Translations under genes and position numbers: made by a program | Shown here: positions 34,321 to 46,140 of the stretch, in pieces | Layout of the letters: each line of letters opens with the position of its first letter | How positions within the stretch are numbered: the stretch's first letter is position 1 | The notes under the pieces: generated by a model | The model's database searches: none | What the model was told of the DNA's origin: nothing | What the model saw: only the letters and a program-made list of their open reading frames with translations | From: Endomychus coccineus | Lineage: Eukaryota; Arthropoda; Insecta; Coleoptera; Endomychidae | Assembly: GCA_958510875.1 (NCBI GenBank) | Contig: OY294068.1 | Location: 80,533,978 to 80,597,977 of the forward strand | Direction of reading: 5' to 3' | Length of the DNA: 64,000 nucleotides

Positions 34321-34689
34321 AATTTGTAAAAATAAATCTTAAATTTTATTTATTTTTTCAGCTTTTATTTCGATGCTTGTGCACATGTTTGTTCAAGTTA
34401 CATCAGTTTGTAAAAAATATACCTATATGTGATGAAAGGTAATATTATTGTAAAAGCTTATCCTATTCGTCCAAAACACATCAAGTAAGATCGTCCCATT
34501 GATTGAAAGTACGGCACTGGTCGAAATTTATACAAGAATTGAATAGAATCAGCAATTACGTGAGTTAAATCCATTGCAAAAATTATTGAGCCACCCACAA
34601 CTAAAATTTCAAATTTTCTTAGTAATTAAATATTCACGCAGAGTATAAAACGTAGAATAGTTTAGCCAATTTTATCACAAATAATAAAG

Positions 34690-34935
34690 ACAAAATGTAG
34701 TGTTTATAAGCTGACATGTGGGTCTTGCCTCATCGGTCAGATAGGAAGAACTTTCAAAAAATTGATCAAAGGCGTAATTCCATTAATAATAAGTCGGATT
34801 TGACCTTTGCGGAAGATTTAATTTAACACGTTTTGAATAAAGGTAATAAATTAAATTTCTAAATCCCTAGAATTTAATCAATATAAGAAGTCCGATATCC
34901 TATTAAATGATGAACAAATACTTATAATTATCCCT
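34690..34935 (+). pseudogene. Second GIY-YIG nuclease fragment
   Basis: The plus frame reads CSVYKLTCGSCLIGQIGRTF followed by KKLIKG, a GIY-YIG-like start (VYKLTC...IGQIGRT), then after a frame change KSDLTFAEDLI and HVLNKGN, the conserved H-containing part. It is a relic of a Penelope-like or related element, different from the one at 33.1-33.5 kb. Confidence 0.6.
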
Positions 34936-36600
34936 TGTTAAATTGGTATAATTAGAATTTCCGCTTGCTTGCTACCAGTTTATCGTTTAACCCCCCCCCC
35001 CCCAATGGGTAAAATCCAATTACGTAAAGTTTCAATAATCATCCTAGAATTATCATAAAAGTTGTATATCAGGTTGTTCTTTTGTAATAAGTTAATTCTT
35101 TGTAACATTTGTTTGAAAAAACTACTGTACCTATTAGCGAAACTATAGTCGCATTATTAAACTAGAAAAAATCGCACTTTTAATGGTTATTTCACTTAAA
35201 TTTATACTGGGTTCATTTGATGAAATTCCTAAACGGATGAAGTTAGTGCCTCGATTAGAAACCCTGGACCGTAAATCACAGCCACTTGCCTATAAGGGAT
35301 TCATGTTGAATGACCGTTAATTTCAATTAGACAATTTTAGTTGCAGTGTGTTGTAGTTTAAGTTTGCATACCTACCTTAATTAGTTAACACAGTGAAACT
35401 ACAACCGTTATAGACTCTAATGGGGCCGCAGTACAAAGTCAAATGCAATCAACATCAGGGGACCAATAAATAATTTAAAGAGGTGTATTCTAAGCCGTCG
35501 TAGAAGTCTGAAGGTCGGCGTAGCAAAGAAAGACAGATATTTGACACGGTGGGTGGATTTGCATGTGTGTGAATGTCAACAGAAAGATAGATTACCCAAT
35601 TCGGCTTCTATTGAAGTTGAGCAATTTCTATTGAAGAACTGCAGTTTCGTTTTTAATGATAGATATAGCTACCTCTAGTTTTCTTTCCTTCGTTTTTAGT
35701 TTTTAGACTGAACTAAACTTCACATATTTGTGGCAAAATCGGTTTATTTATTTGAATATTTCATTCGAATATAAACAAATGTAGGGTTAGTCAATAAATT
35801 GCGTGTTCCTCACCCTTAAACAGACATTTGACTGAAGTTTGGAGGTTTATAGAATTCTACCGTTCCATGAGGGTCGATTTGTTACTTTTGGAAATGATCG
35901 AATTCATGAGGTCAAATACTCTTGCAGGTCAAATGTAAATGATTGTAGAAGCAGAAAATATATTGGAAATAGTTTATAAGCCACTAATGATATACATTTT
36001 ATCCTAATGGTTTACATAATGTATTTCACAATGTATTTCACAACTCGTTCGGAATTATTCACATGCTGTCACATTAACTATCAAACTGTGCCACAGAATA
36101 ATCTCATAAAATAGAGTAAAACTTCACATTTTTTTTGTCCGATTACAATACTTCCCTTACACTATATACTACTTATAGTGAGCGGAGTAAAAATAATAAA
36201 ATGTATGTCGTTGCATTTTGAAAATAACTGGTGATCAAATTAACAATTAAGTATGGTATGGTATGGTATCACTTATCTGACTACAAAAGATATATTAAAT
36301 AAAATCCGATTGATTTCAAAGGAGGTTGCGTTCCACCTTTATTTCAACTCTCAAATATCATGCTGGTAGAAACATGCAAATTGTCGTTGCTGATTTTATT
36401 GGAGTTTTACCATCCTCTGCTTACAGAATAATCGACAGGATGTCATAATGCTTTTGCAGATTTGTAGCATTGATTTATGATTTCTCGAGATACTCTCCGA
36501 AGCTGGAACTGAAGGGCTCTGTTATGCAGTCATTCACATTTTAACATGTGAAAGATTTATTCATACTTCTAATTCGATGAAACAAATAACTCCTGATTTT
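34936..36600. other. Unassigned AT-rich region
   Basis: Apart from the poly-C run and a small tatgg repeat near 36253, no recognised feature. It may include genuine host intergenic or intronic DNA. Confidence 0.4.
34991..35003. repeat. Poly-C run
   Basis: Thirteen C in a row in an AT-rich setting. Confidence 0.9.
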
Positions 36601-36609
36601 GTGTTTTGA

Positions 36610-36925
36610 CGTGACAACGTCTTATAATTCGATGGAGCCGGATGCACCCACGAAAAAACATGACTCATGTGGCGTTACCTCGCTCTGAGGCGTTCCATTC
36701 AAGGGCGAGAGCGCAGAACGAGCGACAAAGAGGCACAATCGGCCTCCGCGTTCGGCAGCGTTCGACATATGTCACTCTCCTACTTGAGTGAGCGATGCGT
36801 CCGCGTGGACAGCTGCTATACAATAATACATTTACATGTTTTCGTCAAGTATGAAGTGCAGTGAAAAGTGAATGTGGTGTCAATTATCTAAAGTAACGAT
36901 AATTGCGGCTATAAAGGTAATGATT
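36610..36925 (+). promoter_or_regulatory. Possible host promoter and first non-coding exon
   Basis: A CpG-rich block (36620-36820, with gagcgac, gcgttcg and similar) ends in a TATA-like tatacaataa (about 36815). About 40 bases later comes gtgcagtgaaaagtgaa, typical insect 5' UTR composition, and at 36917 the sequence ataaag-gtaatg, a fair splice donor. No coding sequence follows. A 65-codon frame here is not convincing. This is inference. Confidence 0.3.
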
Positions 36926-37520
36926 CTTTCGATATTGAATATATGTTCAGTGATATATTGTCGAATATTCGTGCTTTCGTCATCAAAATAAATAGCATCG
37001 GTCCGCTAGTGCTAGTCCGCTAGGTTTAAAGTTTATTCAGACAGACAGATGAGCATTTTGACAATGATTTTACCTAGTTAATATATCTACCCAGTATTTA
37101 TATTAACAAATACATATTAATGAACAGTAAATCAACTATATATCAAGTAAATATAATATTAATATAAAGTATATAAATATAAAGTATCTAAATATGAGAA
37201 GTAGGTTACATATTAGGGGGATTTCACCTAAGCAGAGCTTGTTTCGTGAGATCCACCAGTAATGTGTAACAATACCATTAGTAAAACATAATTTCAACAT
37301 CATAACGAGTAGTATAATTGTTATGATAATATATTTATATTTATATTTACTCTGGACAATTTCAAGTGGAGAGAAATACATAGAGGAGTAGATAGAAAGG
37401 GGGAGATATACAATCACATCTATTGGACAGCTAAGTCATTATGTTTTGGATGGCAAATATGGTATATACATGAATACAAACATTTACGCACATATTTAGA
37501 TAGATAAAAGTCTGTAAGAC
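36926..37520. other. AT-rich sequence, partly LINE 3' flank
   Basis: No gene recognised. The right part may be the 3' UTR of the minus-strand LINE that follows. Confidence 0.35.
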
Positions 37521-37523
37521 TAT

Positions 37524-38540
37524 TTAGTTTTGAAAGACGCTTTTTAATAGTTCATAGTTTAATAAAATGAATAGTCTCAGTTCTTTTTTAAGGATACGTT
37601 TATTGGATATATTCTTCAACTTATCTGGTAGAAGATTGAACAATTTGGGGCCAATGTAAGGAATAAATTTTTGTTCGTGTGTTAGTCGACATTTTGGGAT
37701 TCGTAGAGTTTGATTTTTATTAATCCGTGTGTTATGATCATGTGATACATACGTCCTAGTAGAGTTCATTACAAATAATACGCTCTGATAGATATATAAT
37801 TGTCTAACTGTGAATAACCTAGTTTCAGAATAGAGGCGAGTGGTGGAAAAGCGTTTCTCTTTTTTGAGGAGAATCTTAATCAGAGTATTTTGGATCACTT
37901 CTAGTTGATATATGGTAGTTTTGAATGTTCCACCCCAGATAATGATACAGTATCGAATTATGGATTCGGCTAAGGCGTTGTAGATCATGAGCAGGTTTTT
38001 ATTATTGAGAATATTTCTCAGTTGATAAAACTTATATATTAATTTACGGAGTCTTTTTACCGTACTTTCTATATGTTCATTCCATCTTAGAAATTGATCA
38101 ACCGTAACTCCCAGATATTTAACCGAACTAACTTTCTCAACTGATGAACAATCGCATTTATTTGTGTTTTGGCAGGAAAATTTATGAATTTTCAAATGAC
38201 TGATACTTGGCTGATCTGTAATAGTTGATGTGAAGGCAATAAATTTAGTTTTGTCAACATTGAGGCTTAATAGATTACAGCTCAGCCAATTGAACAATTT
38301 TTGTAGGCCTTGTTTTGCGTTTAGGATAGTTTCATCCCATGTATTTCCTGTGAAAACAATGGCAGTATCGTCTGCATATGAAACAAGAAGTCCATTTAAA
38401 TCATCTATATTGAATATATTATTGATGTATAGTAAAAACAGAATAGGCCCCAGAACTGTACCCTGTGGAACACCCATGGTGACAGGTAATGGGTCACTGA
38501 AAGTGTCATTTATTTTGACTACTTGCTATAATTGACAAAA
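37524..38540 (-). pseudogene. 5'-truncated LINE with long intact RT frame
   Basis: 317 codons of uninterrupted minus-strand frame from MGVPQGTVLGPILFLLYINN through the catalytic SYADDTAIVF, VKYLGVTVDQFLRWNEHI, IIWGGT and IGPKLFNLLPDKLKNIS to the stop at 37524. This is the palm-to-C-terminus part of a CR1/Jockey-type ORF2. The frame is closed by a stop near 38530, so the copy is 5'-truncated, as usual for LINEs. It is the best-preserved RT in the window and probably young. Related to the fragments at 1-635 and perhaps 59.2-60.4 kb. Confidence 0.9.
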
Positions 38541-41500
38541 CTATAACAATAAGTTAACAGAACTATTTCACGATGAGTAAAAAATGAATTGCTTTACTAT
38601 TCGATCGAAATAATTATCGAGCGTAGCTATGATTTCAAAAAATCAAAACATAAATGTTAAATCTTCTACATATCATAACAACGTGTCTGAAATGACAGGT
38701 TGGACCAGCCAGCCGTCAAAGGGAACAATTTTATCCTATATCAAACACATTGAGGCGGGCTTTTTGAAAGCTAAAGTTACAAAAATTTTAATGATGTTTC
38801 CAAATTTTAAATTTAAGATTTATGAACAATAATTTAATCACAGTTTATTCTTATAATAAATTATTCAAAATTATAACTTTTTTACAACAAATTACAATTA
38901 AATTTGCAAAAATAATTAAGTAACTAATTGAACAACAACTTTCAGTCAGTTTACTTGCTGAAAGAAATAATGTCAATACAAAATTTATTATTATAAAATA
39001 ATAAAATCAAAAATTAAATTTTAACAGTCGAGTAGAAATTTAAACAATAAATGTTATTCAAGTATTTTGTAAATTTAAAATGATTTTCTGAACGGAGGAT
39101 TTTATGAAAAAATTTTCTAAATTGTTATGACGTTGTCACGTTCAACTATCGTCAGTAAACCGACTTTACAGACAACCGATTTTTTCAATAAAATTACTTT
39201 TTGAAAGCAAAATTTTGGAGTAATATTTAATTTCTTTCATATCATTTGAAGAATACAAATGATACAATGATCATTTGAGGATGATATATAATCATTCCGT
39301 GAATGTGTTCACCATACAGCAATTTGCTTTGCAGAATTGTGCATCACCTGGAGTTTTTAAGCTTGTATGTGCCGTTAGCGCAAGTGCAACATATATTTAT
39401 AAATCATCGATTGTATTCCATTAATAGAACTTTCAAGTGTGTTTTGTGTCGAAAAGAAAATAGAGGGTAAGAGACGGATTAATTATGCTAATATTTTGTT
39501 TTGTACAAAGTATAAGTTCTATATTCTTTCCCCACATTGATTGTTTCATGTGGTGCAAGAGAGTGTAGTAAACATACCTGTTAATTACGTAGTACTGCAC
39601 ATATACTTACATATTATTTAAGTAATAATTTATTTCTAATTTTAATATTAGTTTAAAAAAATTAAATATTGAAAAAAGTTAAGAAAATTAGACAGTAATA
39701 ATCGTTAAATGTAATATGTAGTAATTATTATTTGTAAAGCAGAATAAACCTACTGCTTTTGAAACAATTGTTTTCATTAGCGGATATTGAATAATGATTA
39801 ATTGTTGTTGAGGTTAATAGATTACAGAAATTATACAGACTGTTGGCTCGGCAGTGAGGTGGTCATACCTCTTTCTAATTGTTCGTTTTTTGTATTTGGT
39901 TCAACAACAATAACAAATCAGATCGAACATAACTATAAAGAAACAGAAAAAAATTAAATGAAATGAAGTCTAAATTAATTAATTGAGAAAAATAAAAATA
40001 AATAATGACTGATACTAAATACGACAAATGATTGTTAAAAGCTTGTTAATTTAAAAAGAATTATCTATAAGATATTGGTTGAATAACTACAAACCCAATC
40101 AACTATTGACATTTCTTTTTGGAATCTGGAACTTTATTTCCTTCATATTTTTTAGACACATTTCAACTATTATTTTGTTTTGTAATATATGCAAGTATTT
40201 TTTATTATTTGCTAAATGCTCTATTGTTTTAGATTTGTAGTACATTGTTGGTATTAATTTTTACAGTTAAGGACCCAGGTAAGGTAACGTATATATCTTT
40301 GACTGAAAGTGAAGGGTTTCATTCCAAAAGTCGCGTTGTCCTCAATATTTCACAATTCACAAAAATCGCTTTACTAGAATTGTGAACGTATTAGGCAATC
40401 AAATATACACTAATGAATGTATCATAAGTATAACAATGGTGTTGTAAATTTACCACTCATTTTAAACTCTGTTTACTTCATTTGGAGGAAATTCACAGAA
40501 ATAAATAAAAGAAAAGTTAATAGTCCAATATATTTGGGTTTTATTTTATTTATTGGGTTAAAAAAAATTGCGATCGTTGGGGTACTATATAGGAAGCTTA
40601 ATTCCGAGTTTTCGACCATCAACCCCGCAGCTTTTCCGCCATATCGGATTAAGGGGGGGATTCGTGTTTCGCGAATAACACCATTGTTGACATGAGAAAT
40701 GAGTCTACAAATTTGTATACTTGATATTTTTGAATATTTTCCATATTGAACGAGGGATAATAGATTATTTGAAAAAAAGGGGTGACATTTCTTTATGATC
40801 GTAATTTTTTTTTACTAGTGCTATGGGCAAAATTGTCATCCAAAAGTTGTTAAATACACAATTACCTACAATTTTTACTTACATTTTTTTTTCATGCATT
40901 AATTATTTACTTACAGTACCGCCTGAAAGTTGTGCCCATTGTCCCTCGGCAGCTAGTAGCGTACAATGGCGCGCGCTAGGCCTGGCGGAAAATTCCCGGG
41001 AAAAAGTTTAATCAGACTTGCCGACCATCATAATAAATTTCAATTCCTGGAAACACATGATCAAAGCAAAATTAACTGTGTTAACAGAAATCCTTGGTAT
41101 CTGCCTTCCACATTGTCATCAAAGATCGCGAATAAGTAGATAGCGTTAGAAGATCTAGGTTATTCTAGACAATTTCATCTACTATAATTTATACCACGAA
41201 AAGAGCAGGAGTGGCATTTATATTAAATAAGTTCTTATTTAGAGTCAACAAATCACAAAGTTTGCATTATTTTTTTCAACGTTGAATCAAAAGATTCTGT
41301 ATGTTAACATATCGACAAAAGTGTATCAGCAATGTTTTGATCAATTTTATCAAGCATGACAACTTTCCTAAACATATTCTCCTTTCTGTTTTATCTTGCT
41401 TTAATAGAAAAATTTAAATAAACCATTCTATGTCTATTATTTATTATATAGCTTATCGAACTTTTCACTCATTTTATTGTTTGTACATATAACTTGATCA

Positions 41501-42440
41501 TACTAGTAAAATATTTGAATTTGAGTTTGAGGCGAATCGCAATACTGTACGATGCACTAAATGTTAGGAATCTTGTGTGGCGGTCTTATCACCTACTTTC
41601 ACATATAACATAAACATAACTTCTTTCAACTGTTGGGCAGCTTAGCAGACTCTTTTTGTTCCTTCTCTTCTTACATTTTAACAACACAATCAATATTGAC
41701 AAAAACAATTAATGATGAACATTAAGTAGGATCATAAAAATAATAAATCACTGCCTGTTATTATTAATATACCTATAACTAATTTGGGATCTGAAATGAA
41801 GAACAGGGATGGGTGAATTAAAAATTCAAAGATGTTACGAATTATAACTAAAGTTTTAATATTTCATGTCAGCAAGTTGATTATATATAAAGTTCTATGA
41901 TGTAGTGTATAAGTAGGCGTGTCATGTCGTATGTCATTTAGTTGAAAGAAGCTTCACTGTCGGCCTACTAAGTTTCCTGTGACAAAATTAAAAAATGCCT
42001 ACGAGTGGCGGTGTCTTTGAAATGAACTGGATCAGAAATTGAGACAATTCTTTGTCTGCTATATGTTAATTATTCTAAGCAATGTGTTCACCAACGTGTT
42101 TGTTTGATATTATTTATGTGATATTTACTAATTAACATTATTTCCAACTACTTTTTTGATATTTATTGTAGTTTATATTCATTGTGGAATGTTTACAAAA
42201 GAAAAATTATATATGACAACTCACTTTTACATCAGCAACTAAGAAAATATCTAACTTATGTACCACATCAAATAAATTTTCTCAAGCATCACATAATAAT
42301 AAATAAAATCAGTTTTTTGGCAAATCAGTAGCCATCTTTAGTAGTTTAGAACATACGAAGTACCTATATATTCAGGACTCTAATTACTGATTGGTGGTGA
42401 TTGGATACATTCATATAATGCTGTTTATAACAATATCTTA
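38541..42440. other. Long AT-rich region without recognised genes
   Basis: No coding motif. Points of note: a TATA-like atttataaat near 39393 followed about 75 bases later by gagg-gtaaga, a weak promoter/exon candidate; a small GC-rich island at 40915-41005 (cggcagctagtagcgtacaa); and a TATA-like tatatataaag at about 41884. None is strong enough to call. Confidence 0.4.
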
Positions 42441-42530
42441 ATAAAATAAAACACTTTTACTTTGTTTTTATATCACTTATATTACAAAACAATATCGTGA
42501 CTATAGAATTGAATATATGCTACCGATTTA
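42440..42530 (-). repeat. Eroded Penelope-type module
   Basis: acacttttactttgttttta and atcgtgactatag match the modules at 16212 and 20750. The hammerhead core is not preserved. Confidence 0.5.
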
Positions 42531-42824
42531 TTAATCTGGTCCATTATAACACGAATTTTCATTTTGAAACAGATTTTGGGCAATAGTCAATCGCGACATA
42601 CAGCGATATTCTGTCAATATCAAAAATTGCCTCAAGCATCGGACATATTTAGAATTCATTAATTTTGACAATTCAAATTGTCTGTTAACCTAACAGAAAT
42701 AAAGGGTTAAGTTTCTTATTTTATTAGGACTGGTCATAGAAAAAATAGTATATGCAACGATCATGTAATGGCTAAAAAGACCAATGGTCGCATTATCAAA
42801 TTATGTGGAAGGCTTCGCCCTTCT

Positions 42825-43200
42825 GGGCCAACTGAACAAAGAGTGGTTTGAACTGGCGAGAATCACCACGCATGAGGCAGGCCAAGCTCTTCATCAAAGA
42901 GTCTAGGTTCTCAAATAAACTCCTTTCTCTGAACAGAAGGCGCATCAGAGAGATGACTGCAGTCCTAACCAGTCACTGTTGTCCCAACAAACACCTTCAT
43001 ACTGGTGACATCGTGAGAAAGAACTGCGAAAGAAACTGCAATTCACATCCTGTTGAAATGTCCTGCATTGACATCCCTCTGACATGGTCACTACGGAGAA
43101 TCAAAGCTGCTTCCATAAGAACTTTTGGAAGCCAGCGTTGGCAACATTCTGGGTTTCTTGTGGGTCACAAACCTGCTAGAATAGGATAGGCTTCTGACCA
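42825..43200 (+). pseudogene. LINE 3' fragment, RNase H/Cys-rich end
   Basis: The frame 42848-43189 reads RMRQAKLFIKE, LLSLNRRRIREMTAVLTSHC and KHLHTGDIV, then in the next frame TAIHILLKCPALTSL. This is the typical end of R1/I/Jockey-type ORF2 (RRxxRxxTxxLTGHC...H). The Gly normally in LTGHC is Ser. It is flanked by AT-rich DNA with no visible tail. Confidence 0.7.
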
Positions 43201-43720
43201 CGGGGTGCGCAATGAACCCAACTAAGGGACGAAAGTGCATTTAGGGGCTAAATTCCCTCCCCTCAAATGATAATGATGATGTAATGACTATTAAAACACT
43301 CGCAGGAACCTCGTGTTCATGTATTAATAGCCATCATTACATATTCTTTGCATACTACTTAAAAAAGGATATGGAATAATTTTTGTTAGATAAAATAGTA
43401 ATATGATTTACAATAAAATATTATACATCGTTCTTGATGTATCCTAGTACCTACTTCAGATTAGACGGAGCATTTCGTTATGTTGCTATATCGTTAGACA
43501 ATACCACGGTCGTACATACAGGTCTGGGAACTCGTATGTTTGACATGGGTCTCTTACGCGTCGCCAAACTCGTAGTCCTTCGCTCAGCCTCTTGCTAGCG
43601 CTTGAATCGAAGTATGGCAACAATCACATTATTGACTGAAATAATTTTTCTCGTAACGCAATATTTACTATTCTGATTTGAGAGAGGAATAGAACTGTTA
43701 CTCTTGTCAAAATGTATTAC
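43201..43720. other. Spacer, presumed intron side of the THAP exon
   Basis: If the THAP exon is spliced, this is the start of its intron on the minus strand. No acceptor-plus-exon was recognised. Confidence 0.3.
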
Positions 43721-43724
43721 TCAC

Positions 43725-43905
43725 CTTAAAAATAACTTCCCTTGTTTCGTTATACATGACGCACACATAAAAGACCTCGTTTCTATCCGGAATCGCAAGC
43801 ATCCATTTTTTTCGTTTTTCCGCATCTTTCGGCACTTTAAAAACAGAAGTTTCTTGCTTTACACTTTTGTACTCCGTTTTGCATTCCGGCACAATGCACG
43901 GTTTC
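43725..43905 (-). pseudogene. THAP-domain exon with intact splice donor
   Basis: Minus strand reads CIVPECKTEYKS, SVFKVPKDAEKRKKWMLAIP, then FYVCVMYNETREVIFK and ends aag-gtgagt, a near-consensus donor (donor bases at 43723-43724). THAP domains are C2CH zinc fingers of about 90 residues that bind DNA. Here Cys-x4-Cys and the third Cys are present but the final His of CxxH reads Tyr (one base change from His). No in-frame ATG precedes it; ACG stands where Met might be. It could be a decayed host THAP gene or the 5' exon of a P-element-like transposon. Confidence 0.65.
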
Positions 43906-44339
43906 GTAATTTTTTTTCTAAAAACGCCGGTATTTACAAGTCAACAATGACAGTTGTCAGAGAACACAGTCAAATATACGTTCCGGAGATCATTCCTCGG
44001 CTCATGCGCCACCCTTTTGGGATGACGTTTAGCGGACTCACTTCTCGCATAGGAAACCGCCTCGACCGTGGATAATAAATACATATCAATTATTAGGGAT
44101 AATACTCATCAAAATGTAATGAGAGAATATAGTGTATCAGATATTAAGTTCACAGAAAACATATTGAAACGTTATTAAATCCACAGAAATATACCAATAG
44201 AATTAGGATATTAGGTATTTAATTCACAGAGAAAAGAAAATTTTACCTATTTTATCTAACCATTAATTTAATAATTGGCCATATGTTTTTCTTATATTTT
44301 GACTACGTGAAAAGAACTCCTATAAAGTTCGTGGAACAC

Positions 44340-45125
44340 CATGTGGACCAGCGGTGATTTTGGAAGAGGAGGGAGGCATTGTCATTTTTCTTTAAAAAGG
44401 ACCTCGCTAGGCAAAGAGAAATTGGGTCTCATAAAAAAGATTGGCCAGTCTTGAGCCAACGAAAGGGTGACTAGTGTGAGCTGAGTATAGTCCGTCTATC
44501 TGGAAATGTGTTTAGAAAACGGAAAGGTCGCCCAAGTTTCTGCGATGTTCTAGAGAGAATAATGAATTCGCAAATGTGACATCATCTAGCACAGGTCGAA
44601 TCTGAGCTTTGTAGATTATGAGGAGCTGCTGGGGTGTGAACTAGCTCTTGACACGGAATAGAAAACCAAGTTACTGTGAAGCGGTTTCCGCAATAGGCCT
44701 CATCACATGAGAGAGAGGGTGCTGTTGATGGTGATATCTGTAATACGTGGCTTAACCGTATTGTTCATTTATTTATTAACCTACGTTGTAGTTATGTAAA
44801 GTATTTTATTCAGAAGCGTTCCCCACTCGCTTGTTACAATTACCACCTGTTAGTCGGAGGTCTGTCACCTTGGCCCTCTAGACAACAGTTCCCTGTTACA
44901 ACCACTGAATATAATATTACCAACATAACAATATCGAACATAGATAATGAGGCCTTCATTATGAACAGTTCTCTCTTGCACCTCAGGCTTCATTGGATAA
45001 TATAAAGGCCCTATATAGAGGAGATTGCGGTATGGAGTGTACCATCATTCGCAAAGCTGTGGAAGAAATAAGAAGTCACTAACAACAGATTGTTGATATG
45101 GAGCAGAAACAAAGTTTGGTCAATA
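44340..45125 (-). pseudogene. Jockey-type LINE RT, copy C, split by a solo LTR
   Basis: 44340-44738 aligns with the 3' half of copy A (for example gattatgaggag and gtgctgttgatggtgat). The match resumes at about 44936 with cttcattggat and gaagtgtaccatcat-type sequence (here ggagtgtaccatcat). The two halves are separated by the LTR at 44739-44930. Heavily mutated. Confidence 0.75.
44739..44930. mobile_element. Solo LTR with 5-bp target duplication
   Basis: 192 bp starting tgtaatacgtgg and ending caacataaca, flanked on both sides by atatc (44734-44738 and 44931-44935). TG...CA ends plus the 5-bp duplication inside another element show a retrotransposon insertion followed by LTR-LTR recombination. 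It matches none of the other LTRs here, so the family is unknown. Confidence 0.85.
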
Positions 45126-45540
45126 AGTCTTTACAAGACTATAGAAAACCAGATAATTTTTTAATATTCGACGTAGCTTCTTTAGAGCTCGATACGCTTC
45201 GCGTTCGTTTTTTCAGGCCTCCCAAAGAGTAAGATTTCGCTGATGACCTCATTCGATGTGATTCTTAAATGAAAACGGGAGAAAATAGCGGGGGGCAAAT
45301 CTGGTAAAACGGTAGATGCGGCAACAATTCATGCATTTTCGCCATCGAAACTATACAGGTGTACAATCGTGGATTGTCTTGAGGGAAGAGCACTTTTATT
45401 TTGTCCAAATAGGGATAACAAAATTAGTTTTATTCGCAATTCTGTTCGAACGCCTTGAAACATCACATTTATATTTCAACCGTTTACATATAGCATCAGT
45501 CAAACACGCTTTTCAGCTTAAGATGTAGTTTTAGGGAGTA
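45126..45540 (-). pseudogene. Mariner transposase fragment
   Basis: The minus frame reads KVLFPQDNPRLYTCIVSMAK, MHELLPHLPFYQ, then after a stop a degenerate tail. This is the mariner segment around the second catalytic Asp (QDNA.xH...MAK..EL..LPHPPYSPDLAPSD). The His after DN and the third Asp region are lost. Confidence 0.7.
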
Positions 45541-45839
45541 GCTTTCAGTAATTTCCTCCTATTTTTTTTCTTTCTCAAATATATCAGACAATCTTCATAA
45601 AAAATAATCTCTACATCATTTGTAATAAAAAAGGTATTATTGCATTTCGATAAGCGAAGCCGTTCTCGATTAATTAATTTTTAAAAGTCAGCAACGGGCA
45701 CAACACTTCATTAATAAATCCTTTTGGGTATACACATACAGAATGATTTTAAATATTAAGTACATACAATTAATCAATTAATCGTAGAAAACTGCTAATT
45801 ATCAACTCAATCTGTTCAAATGATCTCCATTTCCTCTTA

Positions 45840-46140
45840 TGAACAATCTAAATCTTCTTTAAGGAACGTTGAACACCCTGTAATATTCCTGCATCCTTCT
45901 GTAGCATCGTAAGCTCTTGATCTATTTGTTTTCTTAACTGTTCAATGGTGTCAATCTGAGTATTATAAGATCTTGATTTTAAATAACTCCACACAGTGAA
46001 GTCAAGCGGAGTATGGTCGGGAGACCAAGAAGACTACTCAATAGGTGCGTCATCACCCCAACTGATATAATCCATCTATTAAGATAGTGATTGTGAGTTT
46101 ATCTTCTACATATTCAAGTATGTATAATGCGGTGGTGAGC
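45840..46140 (-). pseudogene. Tc1/mariner-type transposase C-terminal fragment
   Basis: The minus frame reads ISWGDDAPIE, a stop, then SSWSPDHTPLDFTVWSYLKS and IDTIEQLRKQIDQEL. Same C-terminal motif family as the transposase at 18.4 kb but a different sequence. The rest of the gene is not recognisable. Confidence 0.72.

Noticed and set aside
36667..36864. 65-codon frame in the CpG-rich block
   Set aside because: Composition reflects CpG-rich promoter-like DNA; no motif or homologous pattern recognised.
39380..39475. Second promoter/first-exon candidate (TATA-like box and gtaaga donor)
   Set aside because: No CpG enrichment and no coding continuation; such signals occur by chance in AT-rich DNA.
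43704..44075. 123-codon plus-strand frame
   Set aside because: It is antisense to the THAP exon and its upstream sequence; the minus strand explains the conservation.
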